Positions 19,045 to 27,257 of a stretch of DNA of 64,000 nucleotides are shown one piece after another. A model generated the notes under the pieces. That model saw nothing but the letters and a program-made list of their open reading frames with translations. It was not told where the DNA came from and ran no database searches. The stretch covers positions 1,847,280-1,911,279 of the forward strand of contig NZ_QHKL01000001.1 of the NCBI RefSeq assembly GCF_003947415.1, read 5' to 3'. The position numbers and the translations under genes were made by a program. The stretch's first letter is position 1; every line of letters starts with the position of its first letter. Origin of the DNA: Amycolatopsis sp. WAC 01376 (GTDB taxonomy: Bacteria > Actinomycetota > Actinomycetes > Mycobacteriales > Pseudonocardiaceae).

Positions 19045-19849
19045 TTGCCTTCGTTCGACCAACGGAACGTCAGCTTCGCCAGCAGCAGCCCCGCGACGCA
19101 CCACGCCGTCAGCACCAAGGCCACCATCGGAAGTTCCCATGTCCCCGCCATCTCCTGTGCCGCCGCTTCGGCCGGCAGGAACACCGAGCGGAAGCCCTGG
19201 CAGATCCACTTCACCGGGAAGAACGAAGCGATGTCGACCATAACCTTCGGCAGGTTGGTGATCGGCGTGACGAACACCCCGGAGATGAACTGCAGCGAGA
19301 TGTAGATCAGGTTGGTCACCGCGACCGCGCCGCTGACCGTCTTGGTCACCGAACTGAGCGCGATGCCAAGGAGCGTGCAGCTGGTGATGCCGAGCACGAA
19401 GACCCACAGCGCGGTCAGCAGCTTCGCCGGGTCGGCCGGCAGCTCCAGATCGAACAGCAGGCTGCCGACGATCGACATCAGCACCACCTGGGCGATGCTC
19501 GTGAAGCCGACCAGGATGATCTTGCCGATGAAGTAGGAAGCGGCGGGCATCGGCGTGCCCCGCAGCCGTTTCAGCGCGCCGAGCTCACGGTCGGACGCGA
19601 GGTTGATCCCGATGCTGTTGAACGACGTCGAGACGATGCCGGAGCCGATCATGCCCGCGGCCAGCACCTGCCCGGTGGTGATCGCCATACCGGGCATCGA
19701 CGAGTTCAGCATCGAGCCGAGCAGGATCATCAGCAGGGACGGAAAGGCGAAGGTGAAGATCACCTGTTCCCGGATGCGGAAGAACTGCTTGAGTTCCGCG
19801 GCGCCCCGGACGAGGCCGAGCGAGAAGGTGCCCGGGAGGGTCAGCGTGC

Positions 19850-19853
<4 letters not shown>
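19041..19853 (-). CDS. ABC-2 type transporter permease
   Basis: A 270-residue ABC-2 permease with six hydrophobic segments, including the typical 'RELGALKRLRGTPMPAASYF' loop after the second helix and a C-terminal FFPVKWICQGFRSVF segment. It works with the ATPase of the upstream gene to export a lipid-like or drug-like substrate. Start overlaps the ATPase stop (ATGA) and its stop overlaps the kinase start (GTGA). Confidence 0.92.
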
Positions 19854-20689
<836 letters not shown>

Positions 20690-20743
20690 ACGTCGATCGT
20701 GCTGTGCGGGGCGGGGTCTGCGGGACGTCCGCAGGACTGAACC

Positions 20744-20756
20744 CGGTTGTCAACCG
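20744..20756. promoter_or_regulatory. Candidate operator, CGGTTG-T-CAACCG
   Basis: A perfect 13-base palindrome lies 55-67 bases upstream of the ABC/two-component operon start. On the minus strand it contains TTGACA, a possible -35 box. It could be the site bound by the operon's own regulator or simply promoter sequence; no second copy was seen nearby. Confidence 0.35.
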
Positions 20757-20773
20757 AACGATGGACACCGATG

Positions 20774-21703
20774 TCATCTCCAGGTTCGTTCCTCGGGGCG
20801 CCACCGTCCTGCCGGATGCGTCGCCCGCAGAAGCGGAGTGACGAAGGCGTCCGCGAGGTCGTGCACACCTTCGAGCGTCCGGAATTCGGAAGGCAGCCCG
20901 CGGACACCTTGGGCGGCCTTGTGATAGCCACCCTTCCAGGAATACGGATCGGGGGTCTCGAATCCGGCGGGCGGATGCACCACCATCCCACGGCTTCGGC
21001 GGCGAGCGATTTCGTCGTGCAGGATTTCGTGCGTCTCCTTGCCCGGTATGGAGGACTTCAACGCGAACAGGGCGAGGTCGACGAGATCCTTGTAGCGGCT
21101 GGACGGGTGGCCGCCGACCTGATGACGCTCGTACATCGCGCAGATCTTTTCCGCGACATGGTCTTCGATCGGGAACATCCGCGCTTCCGGCCAGGGGGCG
21201 CAATCACTGGCGAACGGAGGTTCCAGCGGCTCGGTGGTAATGGGTCCGCGCGGCAGGTGCCCGGAGGTGACGACGTCCACGCGGACCCGATGATTGAGAG
21301 GCGCGTTCTCGTACATCGCCATGAACGACACCTTGCGGGTAGGGCGCTCGACATGGGTTTGAGCCGAGGTTCCGAGGTGGGAGAACCAGATGCCATCGGC
21401 GAGGCGTAGCGCGGCCGCCGTCTTGAGCGCGTCGACCGCGGCGTCGGTCGTGTCCTCCATGGAGAGCAGATCGATGTCGGTGGAGTAGCGCGCGGAAGGC
21501 CACCGGACAAGGAGGGCTTGCCCGCCCTTCAGTACCCAGTTCGAGGCGTCGTCGCCGTGGAAGACCCGGGCGATCAGACGACGATGAAAATGCAGTTGCA
21601 GCAGCTCGCCGGTGGAGATACCGGTCGTTTTGGCGCTGTCCCTGGCTCTGTTCTTCTGAGAGTCGAGATAACCACGCGGAGTTTTCGGGCGTTGAGAGGG
21701 CAT
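20774..21703 (-). CDS. AbiEii-type nucleotidyltransferase toxin
   Basis: A 309-residue nucleotidyltransferase of the AbiEii/AbiGii family. The core motif is NWVLKGGQALLVRW followed by STDIDLL: the GG and D-x-D residues that bind nucleotide and metal. Later come EDHVAEKICAMYER and SSRYKDLVDLALFAL, the conserved Lys and Arg-x-Lys-Asp segments. In known AbiE systems such enzymes inactivate tRNA or other targets and stop growth during phage infection unless held in check. ATG at 21703 is the first start with family-like sequence after it (MPSQRPKTPRGYLDS); a longer frame upstream overlaps the partner gene. The antitoxin gene lies 73 bases upstream in the same direction. Confidence 0.85.
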   Translation of the reverse strand: MPSQRPKTPRGYLDSQKNRARDSAKTTGISTGELLQLHFHRRLIARVFHGDDASNWVLKGGQALLVRWPSARYSTDIDLLSMEDTTDAAVDALKTAAALRLADGIWFSHLGTSAQTHVERPTRKVSFMAMYENAPLNHRVRVDVVTSGHLPRGPITTEPLEPPFASDCAPWPEARMFPIEDHVAEKICAMYERHQVGGHPSSRYKDLVDLALFALKSSIPGKETHEILHDEIARRRSRGMVVHPPAGFETPDPYSWKGGYHKAAQGVRGLPSEFRTLEGVHDLADAFVTPLLRATHPAGRWRPEERTWR

Positions 21704-21776
21704 CTCGCCATGGTCATGTGCTGGGACGAACTCAATGGAGAAGGTGCTTCGCCCTTGATTCGCCCTTCCGCAAGCC

Positions 21777-22469
21777 CTAATACCGCGGCGGAGTCGGACG
21801 GTGGGCGAGTTGCGTGATCGAGGTGCCGATCCCGGCAAGTAGCTGTTCGAGCAATGCTTCGCCGTCTCCAGGACGGCGGACGCCATAACGCAAGGCATAG
21901 GGTCCGATGTGCTCTGCCAGTACGTCCAAGCGAAGGAGATTCGCCTCTACCGCCTCCTGGATGATCGTGGCGATATGACTGCTGTCGATGCGCTGCGCCA
22001 ACAGATCGCGGACGGTGCGGAGCGCGGTGGTGACCGGAAGCCCGTCGATCGTCGTCACGTCGTCTTCGAGCAGGCCGGCGACCCTGAAGCACACATCGGG
22101 ATCTCGGCTGGTGCGGCGGCGTGGCGTGGTCAGGACTATCCGGTCGTCGACGAGTTCGCCGAGCCTGTGCAGCCGCGCGGCCGACTCGTGGGAGATCACC
22201 CCTCCGTCCGGATCGAGAGGGGTCCGCTTCCACGCGGGTTCGGCCGCGTTGAGCATCAGCCAGGCAGCCTGCTCCTCCCGCACTTCGGTCGCTGCGGCGA
22301 TCGTGGCCGCGTAGACGCCGTGACGGACACGGTCGAGGTGGCCGGCTTTCTCCAAGCGATGCAGTGTGACGCCATCGACGCCGGCACCCTTGGCTTGCCG
22401 GGATGTGACCATGCCCCACTGGGCGCTGGTGAACGCACTGAGTAGCCGTAGTGCGTCACTCGTGTTCAT
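21777..22469 (-). CDS. AbiEi-type antitoxin/transcriptional regulator
   Basis: A 230-residue partner of the downstream AbiEii toxin. The N-terminal part looks like a winged helix ('GMVTSRQAKGAGVDGVTLHR', then LEKAGHLDRVRHGVYAAT). The C-terminal part has the usual SHESAARLHRLGEL and DGLPVTTALRTVRDLL stretches of the AbiEi C-terminal domain. In characterised type IV systems the antitoxin represses its own operon and prevents toxin activity. A GAAGTTTACTTC palindrome directly before the start codon is a possible binding site. The 73-base gap to the toxin gene is unusual only in that many AbiE pairs overlap. Confidence 0.85.
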   Translation of the reverse strand: MNTSDALRLLSAFTSAQWGMVTSRQAKGAGVDGVTLHRLEKAGHLDRVRHGVYAATIAAATEVREEQAAWLMLNAAEPAWKRTPLDPDGGVISHESAARLHRLGELVDDRIVLTTPRRRTSRDPDVCFRVAGLLEDDVTTIDGLPVTTALRTVRDLLAQRIDSSHIATIIQEAVEANLLRLDVLAEHIGPYALRYGVRRPGDGEALLEQLLAGIGTSITQLAHRPTPPRY

Positions 22470-22474
22470 GCAGC

Positions 22475-22486
22475 GAAGTTTACTTC
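22475..22486. promoter_or_regulatory. Candidate AbiEi operator GAAGTTTACTTC
   Basis: Five-base arms GAAGT/ACTTC around TT lie six bases upstream of the antitoxin start codon, where bound protein would block transcription or ribosome entry. Autorepression by AbiEi on inverted repeats is known for other AbiE systems; its use here is inferred. Confidence 0.35.
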
Positions 22487-22490
22487 ATCA

Positions 22491-22528
22491 AGCAGCGTTA
22501 GTTACGTACGAATGTAACTAACGCTGCT
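22491..22528. terminator. 15-bp palindrome at the TetR gene end
   Basis: AGCAGCGTTAGTTAC (22491-22505) pairs exactly with 22514-22528 around an 8-base loop. The stop of the TetR gene (22518-22520) lies inside the right arm. The AbiE operon starts just downstream in the same direction, so this may insulate it from TetR transcription. Confidence 0.75.
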
Positions 22529-23114
22529 CAGGTGGACCCAGGAGCGTGCGGACGGAGGTTTCCAGGGAGGGCAGGAGGGCGGCCGGATCGGCGGAGGTGA
22601 GCATCCGGTTCGCGAAGCCGTCCGAGAGGGCGAGCACGGCGTCTGCCAGGTCGCTCGCCGCGAGGTCGTCCCGGACGTGGCCCGCCGACTGGGCTTTCGA
22701 GATGTACTCCGTCGTGATCTCGGCGAGTTCGTCGTAGCCGGTGCGGATGAATTCTGCCCATGACGGCCGGACGGCGGCGCGGGCGGTGAAGGCGTTGATG
22801 ACGATCACCTCCGCGCGGCGCTGTTCGTCGAGCGGCATCGCCTCGGCGAGCAGGCGCAGCAGCAGATCCAGCAGGTTCCCGGACTGATCGAGGGTCTGCC
22901 AGCGCTGCTCCAGGAACTCGCTGGTCATGTCGAGGGCGAAGCGGAACAGATCTTCCTTGGTGGAGAAGTACTTCTGCACCGCACCCGCGGACACCCCGGC
23001 TTCGACGGCGACCGAGCGCACGCTCACGGCCTCGACGCCTTCGCGTGCGACGATGCGCAGGAGGGCGCTGGCGATCTCGCGGCGGCGTTCGGCGCGGTCG
23101 ACGATCTTCGGCAC
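22518..23114 (-). CDS. TetR-family regulator, divergent from MFS transporter
   Basis: A 198-residue TetR protein. The helix-turn-helix is 'EGVEAVSVRSVAVEAGVSAG', then AVQKYFSTKEDLFRFAL (about 26-62). The ligand domain resembles the TetR_C_6/BetI-like type. The GTG start at 23114 has AGGAGAGGAG about nine bases upstream. It is divergently placed to the MFS carrier at 23364 and is its likely repressor. The two family F palindromes lie in the 249-base gap between the starts, which is unusual for elements that otherwise mark gene ends. Confidence 0.88.
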   Translation of the reverse strand: MPKIVDRAERRREIASALLRIVAREGVEAVSVRSVAVEAGVSAGAVQKYFSTKEDLFRFALDMTSEFLEQRWQTLDQSGNLLDLLLRLLAEAMPLDEQRRAEVIVINAFTARAAVRPSWAEFIRTGYDELAEITTEYISKAQSAGHVRDDLAASDLADAVLALSDGFANRMLTSADPAALLPSLETSVRTLLGPPEQR

Positions 23115-23144
23115 GGACGCATTCTCCTCTCCTTGGGGGCGGGT

Positions 23145-23205
23145 GGACCGTGACTGTGTGGATTTCGGGACATCTGACGTCCCGAAATCCACACAGTCAC
23201 GGTCC
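23145..23205. repeat. Palindrome family F, copy 1 (27-bp perfect arms)
   Basis: Arms 23145-23171 and 23179-23205 are exact complements around a 7-base loop. The arm contains GTGACTGTGTGGATTTCGGG. It lies in a divergent promoter region between TetR and MFS genes, so a simple terminator role does not fit. Copy 2 follows 27 bases later and shares TGTGTGGA...GGGAC. Confidence 0.93.
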
Positions 23206-23232
23206 CCCGAGGCGGCAGCCAGCCGGTCGCGA

Positions 23233-23283
23233 GGGGGTGTGTGGAAATAGGGACGTTGAGTGTCCCTATTTCCACACACCCCC
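23233..23283. repeat. Palindrome family F, copy 2 (22-bp perfect arms)
   Basis: GGGGGTGTGTGGAAATAGGG plus AC (23233-23254) pairs with 23262-23283 around GTTGAGT. Compared with copy 1 the shared positions are TGTGTGGA near the outer arm and GGGAC...GTCCC around the loop, while the middle differs in both arms together. Confidence 0.93.
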
Positions 23284-23330
23284 TACTCTGCGTCACCTTT
23301 CGTGCCACCTTGCCCACTCGGCCCTCTTTA

Positions 23331-23346
23331 GAATACATTCGTATCC
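23331..23346. promoter_or_regulatory. Candidate TetR operator GAATAC-ATTC-GTATCC
   Basis: An imperfect palindrome (one mismatch, GAATAC against GTATTC) lies 18 bases before the MFS start codon. TetR repressors often bind such sites between divergent genes. It may also overlap a -10-like element TAGAAT. Confidence 0.3.
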
Positions 23347-23363
23347 GAAAAGGGGGTACTGGG

Positions 23364-24863
23364 GTGGACGAAGTCGCACACAAGCGGCGGGCGGAGGAGA
23401 ACCAGCTCGCCGCCGCGCTGACCAAAGGGCCGGCGGAAGTCCTCGATTTCCTTCTGCCGTTGTGGGTGGGGAGCCAGCTCGGCGCGTCGGCCGCCGAGGT
23501 CGGGGCGCTGACCGCGTTGGAGACGCTGGTGTCGTTCGTGGTCCGGCCGATCGCGGGCTCGCTCGCGGATCGGTTCGACCGTGGCCGGGTCGCGGCCGTC
23601 GGCGCCGTCCTCTATGGACTGTCCTTTGTGGTCTACGCGGTGACACCGGGAGTCGGGGTCGCTTATCTGGCCGCGGTTCTCGGTGGCGCGGGCGGGGCGC
23701 TGTTCTGGGTCGCGTTGCGGGCCCGGGTGGGGGAGGGGCTCGCGAGGGACGACGGCGCGTTCAGCAAGCTGTTCGCGGCCGAGGGTGGCGGTACGTGGAT
23801 CGCGTTCGTGGTCGCGCTGACCGCGATCGCCTGGATCGACTACCGGGGTGTGTTCTGGCTCGGTGCGGCGGCCTGGGCGGCGGCCGCGGTGGTCTTGCTG
23901 AACGCGCCGTCCGCGCCGGTGCGCGAAGCGGGCGCGCCACGGCTTTTCCAGCTGGGTAAGAGGATGCGCCCGATGCTGGCGCTCGTCGCGTTGACCGCGA
24001 TGGCCGAGGCCGGGGTCGCCCTGTTGCTCCTGATGCATCTGCAACGCGGGCATCAGCTACAGCTTGGCGAGATCGCCGCGGTGTTCATCCCCGGCTTCAT
24101 CGTCTACAGCCTGCTGCCGGACTACCTGCACGGCTTCGTCCGCAAGGTCGGCCGGACGCGGGTACTCGCCTTGGCGATGGTGGCGAGCGCGGTCTTCGCC
24201 GCCGGCTTGTCCTTCGCGCCGAGTCCGGCGGTGCTCGCGGTCATGTGGGTCCTGTCGGCGGCGGCGTTCGCGGCGGCCATCCCGGTGGAGCAGGCGGTGG
24301 TCGCCGAGGCGGCCGGGCTCAGCCTCGGCCGGGCGATGGGAATCTACGAGAGTGCGACGCTACTGGGAGCGACGATCGGGACCTTCGTGGCGGGCCAGCT
24401 CTACGGTTCGGACGCCGGATGGCGCGTCGCCTGCTTCGGCGCGGCGGCGCTCCTGCTCTTCGGATCTTTCGTGGTTCGTGGCGCCGTACGGCGTGTCGGA
24501 GTTGCGGAGTTTCCCGTGGAACCACGAAAAACGGTGTCACAAAAGGAAAAGCCGGTCACCCGCACGGTCGTGGAGAGTCCGCAAGCGGCCGAATCGGTGA
24601 CGGAGGAGGCGAACAAGCGCTCGAACCCGCTCCGCAACTGGGCGGTCCATGTCGCGGTCTACGTCGTCGCGCAGACGGCGCTGGCGTTCGCCGGATACAG
24701 CTGGCCCGTAGAAGCGCTATTCGGCGGCCCTCACGCGGCCGACTGGTTCTGGAACTCCAGTGGTCACTGGCTGCTGAACATCGGCCGGATCTGGACCTTC
24801 GTCCTGGTGGTCGACACCGTGTGGACGGTCGGCCGCGCGTTGCTGAAGAAGCAGCCTTATTGA
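23364..24863 (+). CDS. MFS transporter with C-terminal two-helix extension
   Basis: A 499-residue major facilitator. The first about 390 residues hold twelve hydrophobic helices, with the loop motif GSLADRFDRGRVAAVG between helices 2 and 3. A charged linker of about 60 residues follows (PRKTVSQKEKPVTRTVVES). The last about 80 residues add two more helices ('WAVHVAVYVVAQTALAFAGY' and RIWTFVLVVDTVWTVG). This tail is not part of the standard MFS fold. GTG at 23364 was chosen because upstream sequence in frame is palindrome. Probably a drug or metabolite exporter controlled by the divergent TetR. Confidence 0.88.
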   Translation: MDEVAHKRRAEENQLAAALTKGPAEVLDFLLPLWVGSQLGASAAEVGALTALETLVSFVVRPIAGSLADRFDRGRVAAVGAVLYGLSFVVYAVTPGVGVAYLAAVLGGAGGALFWVALRARVGEGLARDDGAFSKLFAAEGGGTWIAFVVALTAIAWIDYRGVFWLGAAAWAAAAVVLLNAPSAPVREAGAPRLFQLGKRMRPMLALVALTAMAEAGVALLLLMHLQRGHQLQLGEIAAVFIPGFIVYSLLPDYLHGFVRKVGRTRVLALAMVASAVFAAGLSFAPSPAVLAVMWVLSAAAFAAAIPVEQAVVAEAAGLSLGRAMGIYESATLLGATIGTFVAGQLYGSDAGWRVACFGAAALLLFGSFVVRGAVRRVGVAEFPVEPRKTVSQKEKPVTRTVVESPQAAESVTEEANKRSNPLRNWAVHVAVYVVAQTALAFAGYSWPVEALFGGPHAADWFWNSSGHWLLNIGRIWTFVLVVDTVWTVGRALLKKQPY

Positions 24864-24879
24864 CATGTTGTCTAACATG
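24864..24879. promoter_or_regulatory. Candidate operator CATGTT-GTCT-AACATG
   Basis: Perfect 6-bp arms around GTCT lie five bases before the EphD-like start codon, directly after the MFS stop. A TetR gene is the second gene of the same operon (26588-27205), so autoregulation through this site is likely. Confidence 0.5.
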
Positions 24880-24884
24880 ACACT

Positions 24885-26591
24885 ATGTCTCATACGTGGG
24901 TGACGGCCAGCGACGGTGTCCGCCTCTCGGTCCGGGTGACCGGTGTCGACGACGCGCCCACGGTGGTGCTCGTCCACGGTTACCCGGACAACGGCTCCAT
25001 GTGGGACGGCGTCGCCGGCCTGCTCGAGCGCCGCTACCGGGTCGTCGTCTACGACGTCCGTGGCGCCGGCCGCTCGGACAAGCCTTCGGGACGAGCGTCC
25101 TACAAGCTGGACCAGCTGTCCGATGACCTCGCTTCGGTCATCGACGAGGTCCAGCCCGAGGGCAAGGTCCATCTGCTCGCGCACGACTGGGGCTCCATCC
25201 AGACCTGGCATTCGGTCACCGGCGAGAAGCTGCGCGGACGGCTCGCGTCGTTCACGTCGATCTCCGGGCCGAGCCTCGATCACGCGGGAGCGTGGTTCCG
25301 CGCGCAGCTGCGCCCGAGCCCGAAGCGGCTCAAGAACGCGCTCGCGCAAGGAGTGCATTCGACGTACATCCTCGGTTTCCAGCTCCCGTTGATCCCGCAG
25401 CTGCTGTGGCGCACCGGCGCGATGGGGGCGCTCATCGGCCGGATGGATCCGGCGGCCGCGGCGCCGTCCACTTCGGACGGCCTGTACGGGCTCAACCTCT
25501 ACCGCGCCAACATGTTCACCCGCCTCTCCCGGCCGCGGCCGCGTAACGCCGAGATCCCGGTGCAGGTGCTCGCGCCCACCGGCGACAAATTCGTCACCAC
25601 GCCGTTGCAGACCGAGATCGAGCGCTGGGCACCGGACCTGCGGGTGCGCCGGATCGTCGGCACGCACTGGGTGGTCCGCGAGAAGCCACAGGTGATCGCC
25701 GACGCCACCGCCGAGCTGATCGATCACGCCGAAGGCGGCGAGGAGAGCCGCGCGCTCAAACAGGCCAGGACGAAGGGTTTCGCGCACAAGCTCGTCGTGG
25801 TCACCGGTGCCGGCAGCGGGATCGGCCGCGCGACGGCGCTCGCGTTCGCGGACAAGGGCGCCGACCTGGTCATCACCGACATCAACGGCTCTGCTGCGGC
25901 GGACACCGCGAAACTCCTGCGGGACAAGGGTGTCACCGTCGGCGAGTACACAGTGGACTCTTCCGACGCGGAGGCGGTCGAGAAGTTCGCCCAGCAGGTC
26001 AAGGAGGAGTTCGGGGTTCCGGACATCGTCGTGAACAACGCGGGGATCGGGCTGTCCGGGCCGTTCCTCGACACGACGGTCAAGGACTGGGAACGCCTCA
26101 TCGAGGTGAACCTGTGGGGCGTCATCCACGGCTGCCGCGTCTTCGCCGAGCAGATGCGCGAGCGGGCCGAAGGCGGTCAGATCGTCAACGTCGCCTCGGC
26201 CGCCGCCTACCTGCCGTCGAAGATCCTTTCCGCCTACGCCACCACGAAATCCGCCGTGCTGACGTTGAGCGTGTGCCTGCGGGCGGAACTCGCCGCCGAG
26301 AACATCGGCGTCACCGCGATCTGTCCCGGCATCGTGAACACCAACATCACCAGCACCACCAGGTTCGTCGGCGTCGACGACGTCGAGCAGAAGCGGCGCC
26401 AGAAGTCGAGCAGCAAGCTGTACGCGAAACGCGGTTTCGGCCCGGAGAAGGTCGCGCGGGACATCCTGCGCGCCGTCGAGAAGGATAAGGCGATCCAGCC
26501 GTCGACGCCGGAGGCCAAGGCCGCGCTCGTGCTCTCCCGGCTCACCCCCGGACTGCTGCGGGCCGCGGCGAAACTGGACGTCACCCCGTGA
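24885..26591 (+). CDS. EphD-like alpha/beta-hydrolase / short-chain dehydrogenase fusion
   Basis: A 568-residue two-domain enzyme. Residues 1-290 are an epoxide-hydrolase-type alpha/beta hydrolase: HGYPDNGSMW oxyanion region, nucleophile Asp101 in AHDWGS, and His261 in VGTHWVV. Residues 300-568 are a classical short-chain dehydrogenase: VVVTGAGSGIGRA (304-316), NNAG near 384-387, Ser438, and Tyr451-x3-Lys455. This domain order matches mycobacterial EphD (Rv2214c), linked there to mycolate metabolism. Here the substrate is unknown; Amycolatopsis-like bacteria lack mycolates, so another lipid or epoxide is probable. Overlaps its TetR gene by four bases. Confidence 0.92.
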   Translation: MSHTWVTASDGVRLSVRVTGVDDAPTVVLVHGYPDNGSMWDGVAGLLERRYRVVVYDVRGAGRSDKPSGRASYKLDQLSDDLASVIDEVQPEGKVHLLAHDWGSIQTWHSVTGEKLRGRLASFTSISGPSLDHAGAWFRAQLRPSPKRLKNALAQGVHSTYILGFQLPLIPQLLWRTGAMGALIGRMDPAAAAPSTSDGLYGLNLYRANMFTRLSRPRPRNAEIPVQVLAPTGDKFVTTPLQTEIERWAPDLRVRRIVGTHWVVREKPQVIADATAELIDHAEGGEESRALKQARTKGFAHKLVVVTGAGSGIGRATALAFADKGADLVITDINGSAAADTAKLLRDKGVTVGEYTVDSSDAEAVEKFAQQVKEEFGVPDIVVNNAGIGLSGPFLDTTVKDWERLIEVNLWGVIHGCRVFAEQMRERAEGGQIVNVASAAAYLPSKILSAYATTKSAVLTLSVCLRAELAAENIGVTAICPGIVNTNITSTTRFVGVDDVEQKRRQKSSSKLYAKRGFGPEKVARDILRAVEKDKAIQPSTPEAKAALVLSRLTPGLLRAAAKLDVTP

Positions 26592-27205
26592 CCTCTGCCA
26601 GACGTCCTCGCCGGATGTCGGCGGAAGCACGCCGCGAGGACCTGATCCGCGCCGCACTGGACCTGTTCGGTTCGCGCGCGCCCGAACTCGTCACGGTCGA
26701 CGACATCATCGCCCGCGCCGAGGTTTCGCGGCCGCTGTTCTACCGGTACTTCTCGAGCCTGCGGGAACTGCAGGTCGAGGCGCTGAAAACGGTCACCGTA
26801 GGGCTCATCGACGGCCTTGCCGGACTAGAGGAAGGCCCGCCTGAAACGCGGCTGCGGGCCGCCGTCCGCGGGCTGATCGACGTCGCCGACCACTACCGCG
26901 CGGGCTACGTCGCCTTGCTGCGCAGCGGTTCGGTGATCGCGACCTCGGAGACGGACGCGGCGATCGACGAGGTCCGCAACCGTGCCGTCGAGCTCATCCT
27001 CGACGCGCTGGGAGTGTCGGAGCCCTCGCCTATGCTCCTGCTGACCTTGCGCTGCTGGACCGCGGTGGTGGAGGGCTCGCTGCTGAGCTGGCTGCAGGAG
27101 CGGGCCGTGCCGCGCGAGGTGCTCGACGGCTGGCTGGTCGATCAGCTGACGGCCATGCTGTCGGCGACGGCGCGGCACGATTCTTCGGTCCCTCAGATGC
27201 TATGA
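26588..27205 (+). CDS. TetR-family regulator coupled to EphD-like enzyme
   Basis: A 205-residue regulator with a basic start, a helix-turn-helix near 32-62 (ELVTVDDIIARAEVSRPLFY then RYFSSLRELQVEAL) and a TetR C-terminal domain. GTG at 26588 sits within the stop of the hydrolase/dehydrogenase gene (GTGA). It probably represses its own operon through the palindrome at 24864-24879. Its TGA stop (27203-27205) falls inside the family C palindrome. Confidence 0.88.
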   Translation: MTSARRPRRMSAEARREDLIRAALDLFGSRAPELVTVDDIIARAEVSRPLFYRYFSSLRELQVEALKTVTVGLIDGLAGLEEGPPETRLRAAVRGLIDVADHYRAGYVALLRSGSVIATSETDAAIDEVRNRAVELILDALGVSEPSPMLLLTLRCWTAVVEGSLLSWLQERAVPREVLDGWLVDQLTAMLSATARHDSSVPQML

Positions 27206-27251
27206 ACGGTCCGTTCCTTGCAAATTTTGCAAGGAACGGACCGTTCATAGC
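27199..27251. repeat. Palindrome family C, copy 1 (26-bp perfect arms, 1-nt centre)
   Basis: Arms 27199-27224 and 27226-27251 are perfect complements around a single T. The arm includes TATGAACGGTCCGTTCCTTG, and AACGGTCCGTT inside it is itself a palindrome, so alternative small hairpins are possible. It contains the TetR stop and ends 7 bases before the stop of the convergent citrate synthase gene: a likely two-way terminator. Confidence 0.95.
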
Positions 27252-27257
27252 GCGCTA

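Noticed and set aside
23149..23283. CRISPR-like array, because two palindromic repeats lie 27 bases apart
   Set aside because: Only two copies, unequal length and sequence, no spacer series and no cas genes in the window.
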